Of a DNA stretch of 5,640 bases, positions 1 through 4,761 are shown in pieces. The notes beneath the pieces are model-generated. The model did no database searches. It was not told where the DNA came from and worked only from the letters and a program-made list of their open reading frames with translations. This stretch comes from Anaerolineales bacterium UBA3905 (lineage in GTDB: Bacteria; Chloroflexota; Anaerolineae; Caldilineales; Caldilineaceae). Numbering within the stretch: position 1 is the stretch's first letter; each line of letters starts with the position of its first letter. The stretch spans positions 1-5,640 of the forward strand of contig DGFH01000112.1 in NCBI GenBank assembly GCA_002391565.1, read 5' to 3'. The position numbers and the translations under genes were made by a program.

Positions 1-59
1 CACCGCCGAGATCTACACTTTCCCCTTGGTGGGCAGCGTCAGATGTGTATAAGAGAAAG
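1..59 (+). other. Illumina Nextera i5 adapter contamination
   Basis: This is not genomic DNA. Bases 1-18 match the end of the P5 oligo (16 of 18, ending GAGATCTACAC). Bases 19-26 (TTTCCCCT) sit where the i5 index belongs. Bases 27-40 match the TCGTCGGCAGCGTC linker at 12 of 14. Bases 41-59 match the 19-bp Tn5 mosaic end AGATGTGTATAAGAGACAG at 18 of 19. The order and spacing are exactly those of a Nextera library molecule, and the scattered mismatches fit low-quality read ends. Genomic sequence therefore starts at about base 60, and this edge is an untrimmed contig end. Confidence 0.97.
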
Positions 60-307
60 ATGCCCAACATCTGATTGATCTTGGGCCGGTCGAACCCGAC
101 GATAATTTTACCGCCGATATCAATGACAGGCACGCCTTGCTGACCGGATCGACGCACCATGTCGCGCGCCGCCGCCGGGTCTTTACTCACATCGACGTCG
201 CGAAACTTGATGCCCTTCTGGCGAAAATAGCTCTTGGCCGCATTGCAGAAAGAGCACGTTGGCGTCGAAAATACAATGACTTTGGGTTGAGAAGTGACTT
301 CGCTCAT
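60..307 (-). CDS. Glutaredoxin-like thiol-disulfide protein, 3' end missing
   Basis: Small thioredoxin-fold protein of the glutaredoxin/NrdH/YruB type, probably cytoplasmic. Its likely role is reducing a disulfide or carrying a thiol on a partner protein. About 83 residues are present. The beta strand VIVFSTPTC leads into the redox motif C18-S-F-C21. The cis-proline loop is GVPVI with P60, followed by GGKIIVGFDRP at 66-75, as in small stand-alone glutaredoxins of about 80 residues. The reading frame runs straight into adapter at base 59, so only the last few residues and the stop codon should be missing. ATG at 307 is preferred over the in-frame ATG at 313 because the AAAGGA site sits six bases before it. 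It lies 97 bases downstream of the DUF302 gene on the same strand and may be cotranscribed with it. The physiological partner cannot be told from sequence. Confidence 0.88.
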
Positions 308-313
308 CTTCAT

Positions 314-319
314 TCCTTT
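314..319 (-). promoter_or_regulatory. Ribosome binding site of the glutaredoxin-like gene
   Basis: AAAGGA on the minus strand (within GGAAAGGA) ends six bases before the ATG at 307 and directly abuts the alternative ATG at 313. The spacing decides the start in favour of 307. Confidence 0.6.
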
Positions 320-326
320 CCGTGAT

Positions 327-347
327 TCAAACATCTATCAGGTTTGA
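327..347. repeat. Short inverted repeat upstream of the glutaredoxin-like gene
   Basis: Perfect 6-bp arms TCAAAC (327-332) and GTTTGA (342-347) flank nine bases, 20 bases upstream of the glutaredoxin start. It could be a small operator or a weak mRNA hairpin, but arms this short arise often by chance. The rest of the 97-base gap shows no clear promoter or terminator. Confidence 0.25.
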
Positions 348-404
348 TGCAAGCCTCGCCCAAAGGTTACAAAATTATCTGAACGAAAAATGTCCCGAAA
401 CGCC

Positions 405-815
405 TCAGGCCGTCAAAGCCGCCGCCACCTTTTCCAGACGGTTGCGGGCGTCCTGGGCAATCTCGGCCAGCACCGGGTTGTCGTCGATGAGGCCGATCAT
501 GGCAATCGGGTCGCCCAGCGAAACAATTGCGCCGCCCTGCTCTGTATCTTCGTAGACCACCACATTGCACGGCAGCAATAGCCCCACCGCCAGCTCGTTC
601 GTAAGCGCCCGATGCGCCAGCGGCGGGTTGCAGGCGCCCATGATCGTGTATTTCCTGAAGTCAACGTCGAGCCGGTTCTTGAGCGTCGCCTGCATGTCAA
701 TCGACGTGAGTACGCCAAAGCCCTGCGTCTTGAGCGCAGCCGTCACCTGCTCGATAGCGTTATCGTAGGATGTGTTCAGGTGGACCTGGATGCCCAACTG
801 TGTAGCGGTGGTCAT
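405..815 (-). CDS. DUF302 domain protein
   Basis: Complete 136-residue protein of the DUF302 family, whose biochemical function is not established. It has no signal peptide or membrane segment, so it is probably cytoplasmic. The family core spans about residues 30-90: GFGVLTSID at 32-40, YTIMGACNPPLAHRAL at 56-71 and GLLLPCNVVVYE at 78-89. C62 (GACNP) and C83 (LPCNV) are the conserved cysteines and could form a thiol or metal site, which is inference. The rest of the chain, about 91-136, is a helical tail typical of the family. ATG at 815 is well supported by AGGAG six bases upstream, and the gene ends at TGA 405-407. The next gene on the strand is a CxxC glutaredoxin-like protein, which hints at a redox or thiol context. 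The gene appears to have its own promoter and to lie behind the end of the arabinose operon. Confidence 0.9.
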   Translation of the reverse strand: MTTATQLGIQVHLNTSYDNAIEQVTAALKTQGFGVLTSIDMQATLKNRLDVDFRKYTIMGACNPPLAHRALTNELAVGLLLPCNVVVYEDTEQGGAIVSLGDPIAMIGLIDDNPVLAEIAQDARNRLEKVAAALTA

Positions 816-821
816 GATCTG

Positions 822-826
822 CTCCT
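822..826 (-). promoter_or_regulatory. Ribosome binding site of the DUF302 gene
   Basis: AGGAG (within CAGGAGC) six bases before the ATG at 815. It is a near-ideal Shine-Dalgarno sequence and fixes the start. Confidence 0.8.
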
Positions 827-850
827 GTCATTCGCAATCTGTTTTGCGCC

Positions 851-856
851 AGTATA
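851..856 (-). promoter_or_regulatory. Possible -10 box of the DUF302 gene promoter
   Basis: TATACT on the minus strand matches the sigma-70-type -10 consensus at five of six positions. It lies 35 bases before the ATG, which would give a 5' leader of about 28-30 bases. No good TTGACA-like -35 box is seen 16-18 bases upstream, so either an activator or a non-standard -35 would be needed, or the match is chance. Confidence 0.35.
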
Positions 857-940
857 GTTGCGCGATCGGGTGCAGAGATTGCCCCGAATTGCTTATGACA
901 GAGATAAGTTGAGGGTGATAGCAGAGAGGCGAGGGAATGT

Positions 941-974
941 CACACGTCAGTTGGCAATAACCAACCGACGTGTG
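941..974 (-). terminator. Hairpin after araD, probable transcription end or mRNA 3' stabiliser
   Basis: Arms at 941-954 (CACACGTCAGTTGG on the plus strand) and 961-974 (CCAACCGACGTGTG) flank a six-base loop. In minus-strand RNA all 14 pairs form, one as G-U. On the plus strand the same position is an A-C mismatch. The stem begins 57 bases after the araD stop codon and precedes the separate DUF302 promoter, so it is well placed to end the arabinose transcript. No run of U follows it (the next bases are ACATTCCC), so it is not a textbook intrinsic terminator. A smaller 5-bp stem, GGCTG/CAGCC, lies at 1009-1025, just after the araD stop. Apart from these stems and the -10 box, the 216-base gap at 816-1031 holds nothing recognised. 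Confidence 0.5.
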
Positions 975-1031
975 GCGCCCGGCGCGTGACGTCGTCGTCG
1001 TTCATTGTGGCTGCGGCCGTCAGCCTTGTTC

Positions 1032-1673
1032 CTATTGACCGTAGACATGCGTGTACCGATAGTGCAGCTTCGCCACATCCTCATCGGCGATACGATCCGG
1101 CTGCCCGATCTGCAACGCCAGCCACACTGTCGCCGCCACATCTTCCACCATCACGGCCGCCTTGAGCGCAGCCTGAGCAGTAGGCCCGACAGTGAAGACG
1201 CCGTGATTCTTGAGCAGCACCGCCGGCGACGTCCCGATCGACTCGATCACCACCCTACCGATCTCTTCGCCGCCGATCAGTGCAAAGCCGCCACAGGGTA
1301 TCGGCCCACCAAATTCATCAGCATGCGCAGTAAGATAGACCGGGATCGACATGCCGTTCGCTGCAAATGCAGTGGCATAGCGCGAATGGGTATGGACAAT
1401 GCCATTGACATCAGGACGATGACGGTAGATATAGAGATGACTGGCTGTATCGGAGGAGTATTTGAGCGTTCCTTCGACAATATCGCCTTCCAAATCGACG
1501 ACGACCATGTGCTCCGGGCGCAATTCTTCGTAACGAATGCCCGATGGCTTGATCACCACCAACCCCGACTCAGGGTCGCGCGCGCTGATGTTGCCACTCG
1601 TCCACGTGACCAGATTTTGTTTCGGCAGCTCCAGATGGAGCCAGTGTAGTTCTTCTTTGATTGCTTCTAGCAC
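1032..1673 (-). CDS. araD: L-ribulose-5-phosphate 4-epimerase
   Basis: Converts L-ribulose 5-phosphate to D-xylulose 5-phosphate, the last dedicated step of L-arabinose breakdown. It is a cytosolic zinc enzyme of the class II aldolase fold. The complete protein has 213 residues, slightly shorter than E. coli AraD (231). Matches to AraD run from end to end: LPKQNLVTWTSGNISARD at 17-33, IKPSGIRYEEL at 41-51, SSDT at 73-76, GIVHTHSRYAT at 91-101, AHADEF at 117-121, KNHG at 155-158 and the C-terminal HVYGQ. Likely zinc ligands are H94, H96 and H157, with D75 nearby. D119 and Y211 correspond to the catalytic D120 and Y229 of E. coli. The GTG at 1673 is chosen because AAGGAG lies six bases upstream. 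A longer frame starting at 1739 would translate the intergenic repeat and add residues without similarity. The gene follows araB by 80 bases and appears to be the last gene of the operon. Confidence 0.96.
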   Translation of the reverse strand: MLEAIKEELHWLHLELPKQNLVTWTSGNISARDPESGLVVIKPSGIRYEELRPEHMVVVDLEGDIVEGTLKYSSDTASHLYIYRHRPDVNGIVHTHSRYATAFAANGMSIPVYLTAHADEFGGPIPCGGFALIGGEEIGRVVIESIGTSPAVLLKNHGVFTVGPTAQAALKAAVMVEDVAATVWLALQIGQPDRIADEDVAKLHYRYTHVYGQ

Positions 1674-1679
1674 AGGAGT

Positions 1680-1685
1680 CTCCTT
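1680..1685 (-). promoter_or_regulatory. Ribosome binding site of araD, supporting a GTG start
   Basis: AAGGAG ends six bases before GTG 1673-1671 on the minus strand. No ATG lies at a suitable distance, so this site decides the start of araD. Confidence 0.8.
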
Positions 1686-1694
1686 TTTAGAGTG

Positions 1695-1761
1695 GAGATG
1701 AGGAGATTGGAGATTATGCGCTCCTCTCGCGGCATACATCCATCTCCAATTCTCTAATCTC
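1695..1761. repeat. Inverted GAGATT-word repeat between araB and araD
   Basis: Left arm 1695-1714 and right arm 1742-1761 are complementary at 16 of 20 positions. Both are built from GGAGATT/GAGATTA-like words. An inner perfect stem TATGC (1715-1719) with GCATA (1732-1736) closes a 12-base loop, so the whole element can fold as one long imperfect hairpin on either strand. It ends 9 bases short of the araD ribosome binding site. Its right arm overlaps the last codons and the TAG stop of araB (1754-1756). It is built from the same words as the element at 4625-4751. Confidence 0.75.
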
Positions 1762-3430
1762 TTAATACCTTTGCCTTTAACGCCTTCAGGCGCTTCATCA
1801 CGTCGTTGCCACCGCGTCCAAAATAGTCATGAAGTCGCTTGTATTCGGCGAACAGTTCATCATAGATTGCGCTCGCCGCCGGGTCTGGCGTATAGTGCTC
1901 AGCGCGCAACCGCGCCATCGCCCGCGTTGCCTCCTGGATTGTGGCGTAACCGCCAGCGCTCTTCCCAGCCACCACTGCGGCATGCATCGCCGAACCAAAG
2001 GCGCCCCCCTGCTTCGTGCCCGCCACCTTGATCGGTCGTCCGGTCACATCGGCGTAAATCTGCATCAGCAGTCGATTGCGATCCGGCAAGCCACCTGTCG
2101 CGACGATCTCGTGCACCGGCACATGGCTCGCCTCGAATGCTTCGATGATCATGCGCGTACCAAAGGCGGTTGCCTCGATTAATGCCCGATAAATCTCTTC
2201 CGGCTTGGTTGCCAACGTCATGCCCAGGATGACGCCGGTCAGATCGACATCGACCAGCACGCTACGATTGCCATTCCACCAATCCAGCGCCACCAGCCCA
2301 GACTCACCCGGCTTGAGCAGGGCAGCCTTCGCCTCAAACAGGTCGTGCAGGCTGACGCCACGTGCCGTAGCTTCTTGGACATAGTTGGCCGGCGCGCACT
2401 TTTCCATAAACCAGGCAAAGTGATCACCCACGCACGCCTGTCCCGCCTCGTAGCCAAAGAAACCGGGAATGATGCCATCTTCCACATAACCGCACATGCC
2501 CGGCACGAACTGTTCTTGCTCGCTCAGCAGCATGTGACAATTCGACGTGCCCATGATGATGACCATGCGCCCCGCCTCGCTGACGCCTGCCGCCGGCACT
2601 GCCGCGTGCGCATCCGCATTGCCAATCGCCACGGACGTCCCCGGTTTAAGCCCTGTCCACGCCGCCGCCTGCGCCGTCAGTTCGCCCGCCTTGGTCCCAA
2701 AGCCGTAGATGTCGCGCGTCATCTTCTCATCGACCAGATTTTCCAGCCGTGGGTCAAGCGCCCGAAAGAAGGCTTTGGGTGGAAAACCATGCTCCTTCGA
2801 CCAGATGCTCTTGTAGCCCGCCGTCGTCAGATTGCGTTTCTCGACGCCGGTCATCTGCCAGACGATCCAGTCCGCCGCCTCGATGATACGTTCCGCAGCA
2901 GCATAGATTTCAGGGTCTTCATCGAGCATCTGCCAGACCTTGGGCACAAACCACTCTGAACTGATCTTGCCGCCGTAGCGGCGCAGAAAATCATAGCCAG
3001 CGCACGCCGCAATTTCGTTGAGTTTGTTTGCTTCCGGCTGGGCAGCATGATGTTTCCATAACTTAACCCAGGCATGTGGTCGGTGACGATATTCTGGCAG
3101 AAAACAGAGCGGCGTGCCATCGCGTAACGTCGGCAGGATTGTACACGCCGTGAAATCGGTGGCGATGCCGATCACATCCGCCGGATCGACGCCACTTTGC
3201 TGCAGAACAGCGGGGACCGCGTGTTTCAGCACCTCGATGTAGTCCTGCGGATCCTGCAACGCCCAATCCGGTTCAAGGCGAATGTCTGCACCGGGCAGAT
3301 GCTCGTCGATTACGCCGTTGGCGTATGGATGCACTGCCACTGCGACTTCCCGCCCGGTCGCTACCTCCACCAGCAGCGCCCGCCCAGACTCCGTGCCAAA
3401 ATCGATGCCGATGACGTATTTGTTGCTCAT
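1754..3430 (-). CDS. araB: L-ribulokinase (FGGY family)
   Basis: Phosphorylates L-ribulose with ATP to L-ribulose 5-phosphate in the cytosol. The complete 558 residues match the usual ribulokinase length of about 560. The N-terminal FGGY domain starts with the phosphate loop DFGTESGR at 10-17. Ribulokinase-type motifs follow: DFTACTILP at 92-100, RPHAWVKLWKHH at 117-128, and GGKISSEWFVPK at 153-164. GNADAHAAVPAAG at 270-282 holds the probable catalytic base D273. The C-terminal ATP domain has GTSNCH at 294-299, FGYEAGQ at 325-331, GGLPDRN at 446-452 and KQGGAFGSA at 473-481. ATG at 3430 is chosen because the family begins right there. In-frame TTG 3493, GTG 3475 and ATG 3451 would add unmatched residues. 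No clear Shine-Dalgarno precedes 3430, and a strong hairpin ends 14 bases upstream, which may affect translation. The last few codons and the stop lie within a repeat element. Confidence 0.97.
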   Translation of the reverse strand: MSNKYVIGIDFGTESGRALLVEVATGREVAVAVHPYANGVIDEHLPGADIRLEPDWALQDPQDYIEVLKHAVPAVLQQSGVDPADVIGIATDFTACTILPTLRDGTPLCFLPEYRHRPHAWVKLWKHHAAQPEANKLNEIAACAGYDFLRRYGGKISSEWFVPKVWQMLDEDPEIYAAAERIIEAADWIVWQMTGVEKRNLTTAGYKSIWSKEHGFPPKAFFRALDPRLENLVDEKMTRDIYGFGTKAGELTAQAAAWTGLKPGTSVAIGNADAHAAVPAAGVSEAGRMVIIMGTSNCHMLLSEQEQFVPGMCGYVEDGIIPGFFGYEAGQACVGDHFAWFMEKCAPANYVQEATARGVSLHDLFEAKAALLKPGESGLVALDWWNGNRSVLVDVDLTGVILGMTLATKPEEIYRALIEATAFGTRMIIEAFEASHVPVHEIVATGGLPDRNRLLMQIYADVTGRPIKVAGTKQGGAFGSAMHAAVVAGKSAGGYATIQEATRAMARLRAEHYTPDPAASAIYDELFAEYKRLHDYFGRGGNDVMKRLKALKAKVLRD

Positions 3431-3444
3431 AGTGTGTGTTGGGT

Positions 3445-3480
3445 GTTGCATGTCACGCCTGGTTTGGCATGACACGCAAC
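3445..3480 (-). promoter_or_regulatory. Intercistronic hairpin upstream of araB
   Basis: Arms 3445-3459 (GTTGCATGTCACGCC on the plus strand) and 3466-3480 (GGCATGACACGCAAC) flank a six-base loop. In minus-strand RNA the stem has 15 continuous pairs, two of them G-U. On the plus strand those two are A-C mismatches, so the structure is complete only in the sense transcript. It starts 31 bases after the M24 gene stop and ends 14 bases before the araB ATG, with an AC-rich single-stranded leader between. No U run follows, so it is unlikely to be an ordinary terminator. An mRNA processing or stability element, a translation control structure, or a DNA operator are the options. Confidence 0.65.
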
Positions 3481-3511
3481 TCGCTTGCAACAACCGCTTG
3501 TCAACACCCGG

Positions 3512-4600
3512 TCAGGCTTCCAGGATCGCAGGCCGTGCAATACTCTGACCGTTGACCGTCACTTCCCAGGTCGGCCAGCCTTCGATCGTGGTGAGCACTT
3601 CGTTGCCATTCTCGCCGACCAGGATCGTGTCCTCGGACTTGGCGCCGGCAATCGATGGGTTCCACGCGTAAACCTGCCCGGCGACAACCGCCTGCGTCAT
3701 GTCCGGCGTGGCGATCACTTCGCGCGGTTCGTAGGCCGCCGGGCCACCCTGGTGATGATACTGCCACTCGTCGGCAAAGCCTGTATTCGCATATGCAGCC
3801 TGCGCGCTGCCAAAAATCTCACCGATGGCGCGCCCAGGTCGCGTCCCCAGGATGAAGGTGGCGTCAATCTGCGCCACCGCCTCCGCCTTGACGCGCAACG
3901 AATCGGGCAGCTTGCCGAAACGGATCAGCCGCGTAATCGAGCAGACCAGCCCATCGCGACGCCCGCAAAGCACGAGCATGGCGTAGCGATCCAGCTTCTT
4001 CGCCGTCGGCAATGGGTGACGGAACTTAAAGATGCGCTCATCCGTCGCAATCAGGTTGACAATCGCCTGTGCGCCGCGACGTTCGGTCTCGAAAGCAAGT
4101 TGCGCGTCAATCTCGTACTCGCTCATGCCGGGCGCAATCGACCGGATGGCGGCATTCATTGCCTCGGCGCAGAGCCTGCCCAGGCTGCGGAAACGCTCAA
4201 TCTCCTCAGGCAGCAGAAGAGAGCGCTGCCAGGCAATTGCCCCCGACAGATCGGCGGCGCCCGCCAGTGCAAAGTCGGCGCCAGCCCGCTTGCCCGCAAT
4301 CAATCGACTCACCGTGTCGTCGCCCTTGTGCCACGGCGCAACGCGCAGCTTCCACCCTGCGGCGACCAGCCCCTCTTCCTGCTCCAATCGCGGCGCTTCG
4401 ATGGTGTTGGTCACCACAAACTGCTCATCCGGGGTAATCACCAGCGTCCCAATGCCGTTCGACGACGCGGTGTTGACATAGGAACGATGCCCACCCGTCG
4501 CCCATGCAAAGCTGCTCACCTGTCGCAGCACCAACGCATCGATCTCCTGTGCGCGCATGAACTCGCGAATTTGTGACAGTCTATCTTGTTGCAATCCCAT
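3512..4600 (-). CDS. M24-fold (Xaa-Pro peptidase/creatinase-like) protein with degenerate metal site
   Basis: Complete 362-residue protein with the two-domain layout of Xaa-Pro peptidases and creatinase: an N-terminal creatinase-type domain at about 5-130 and a C-terminal pita-bread domain at about 130-345. Signs of the fold are LLLPEEIERFRSLGRL at 128-143, APGMSEYEIDAQL at 156-168, FRHPLPT at 193-199 and KSEDTILVGENG at 321-332. No signal peptide is seen, so it should be cytosolic. M24 metallopeptidases use Asp, Asp, His, Glu and Glu to bind two metals. Here the first Asp position is V210 or L211, the second (before ITR) is S221, the His is H283 in HHQGG, the first Glu (normally in EPG) is N314 in WNPS, and only the last Glu, E323, remains. 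Metal-dependent peptidase activity is therefore doubtful. A metal-free hydrolase like creatinase or a binding role are alternatives. It lies inside the arabinose operon between isomerase and kinase, so a sugar-linked role is likely but unknown. AAAGGA precedes the ATG by 11 bases. Confidence 0.85.
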   Translation of the reverse strand: MGLQQDRLSQIREFMRAQEIDALVLRQVSSFAWATGGHRSYVNTASSNGIGTLVITPDEQFVVTNTIEAPRLEQEEGLVAAGWKLRVAPWHKGDDTVSRLIAGKRAGADFALAGAADLSGAIAWQRSLLLPEEIERFRSLGRLCAEAMNAAIRSIAPGMSEYEIDAQLAFETERRGAQAIVNLIATDERIFKFRHPLPTAKKLDRYAMLVLCGRRDGLVCSITRLIRFGKLPDSLRVKAEAVAQIDATFILGTRPGRAIGEIFGSAQAAYANTGFADEWQYHHQGGPAAYEPREVIATPDMTQAVVAGQVYAWNPSIAGAKSEDTILVGENGNEVLTTIEGWPTWEVTVNGQSIARPAILEA

Positions 4601-4611
4601 AGTGTCAGGAA

Positions 4612-4617
4612 TCCTTT
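4612..4617 (-). promoter_or_regulatory. Ribosome binding site of the M24-like gene
   Basis: AAAGGA ends 11 bases before the ATG at 4600. This spacing is longer than the six bases seen at the DUF302, araD and glutaredoxin starts, but no closer start or better site exists. It lies just downstream, in the sense direction, of the large repeat element. Confidence 0.5.
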
Positions 4618-4624
4618 GTAAAAC

Positions 4625-4751
4625 GGAGATTGGAGATTGTGAGATTAGGCGATTGGGTGATTGAGAGATTCGACAGCTTGTGAACGAGTCCCCAATCTCT
4701 CAATCTCCAATCTCTTAATCTCCAATCTCTTAATCTCCAATCTCTTAATCT
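4625..4751. repeat. Large inverted repeat of GAGATT words between isomerase and M24 genes
   Basis: Left half 4625-4670 on the plus strand reads as six words ending in GATT or AGATT: GGAGATT twice, then GTGAGATT, AGGCGATT, GGGTGATT and GAGAGATT. The right half 4692-4751 is the complementary type, a 15-bp tandem array. The innermost arms 4659-4670 and 4694-4705 are a perfect 12-bp inverted repeat around a 23-base loop. Further matches continue outward with small bulges: GATTGG 4651-4656 with CCAATC 4707-4712, and GAGATTA 4641-4647 with TAATCTC 4716-4722. The element fills nearly the whole 161-base gap, from 10 bases after the isomerase stop to 8 bases before the next ribosome binding site. No promoter was seen in it. 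Confidence 0.85.
4692..4751. repeat. Tandem array, four copies of a 15-bp unit
   Basis: Plus-strand unit CCAATCTCTTAATCT. Copies lie at 4692-4706 (one difference, CCAATCTCTCAATCT), 4707-4721, 4722-4736 and 4737-4751 (the last three identical). Each unit is itself two related words of 7 and 8 bases. Identical adjacent copies suggest recent slippage or duplication. The copy number may vary between strains or be misassembled from short reads. Confidence 0.9.
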
Positions 4752-4761
4752 CTATATTTCT

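Noticed and set aside
41..59. Natural Tn5-type transposon end
   Set aside because: The mosaic end is preceded by the Nextera linker, an index slot and the P5 sequence, so it comes from library construction.
991..1000. Short GTC run (GTCGTCGTCG) after araD
   Set aside because: Three repeats of a triplet are expected by chance in GC-rich DNA, and no role is visible.
1005..1649. A 214-codon open frame on the plus strand opposite araD
   Set aside because: It is covered by araD, which matches its family from end to end. The plus-strand product has no recognisable domain.
1674..1739. N-terminal extension of araD from an upstream in-frame ATG at 1739
   Set aside because: These codons translate the intergenic repeat and the ribosome binding site itself. 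AAGGAG six bases before GTG 1673 fits AraD homology much better.
3431..3493. Longer araB from TTG 3493, GTG 3475 or ATG 3451
   Set aside because: The added residues have no family counterpart and lie over the hairpin. Ribulokinases begin directly before the DFGTESGR motif, as from ATG 3430. ATG 3451 is not fully excluded.
3490..3506. TTGACA on the minus strand after the M24-like gene as a promoter -35 box for araB
   Set aside because: No TATAAT-like sequence lies 16-18 bases downstream. The site is better explained as part of the operon gap.
3485..4576. A 363-codon open frame on the plus strand opposite the M24-like gene
   Set aside because: It is rich in Arg, His and Gln, shows no family motif, lacks a good ribosome binding site, and mirrors a minus-strand gene with clear homology. 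It is an antisense shadow of GC-rich coding DNA.
4625..4751. CRISPR array
   Set aside because: The 15-bp units are directly adjacent with no unique spacers, and the left half is inverted relative to the right half. No cas gene is present.
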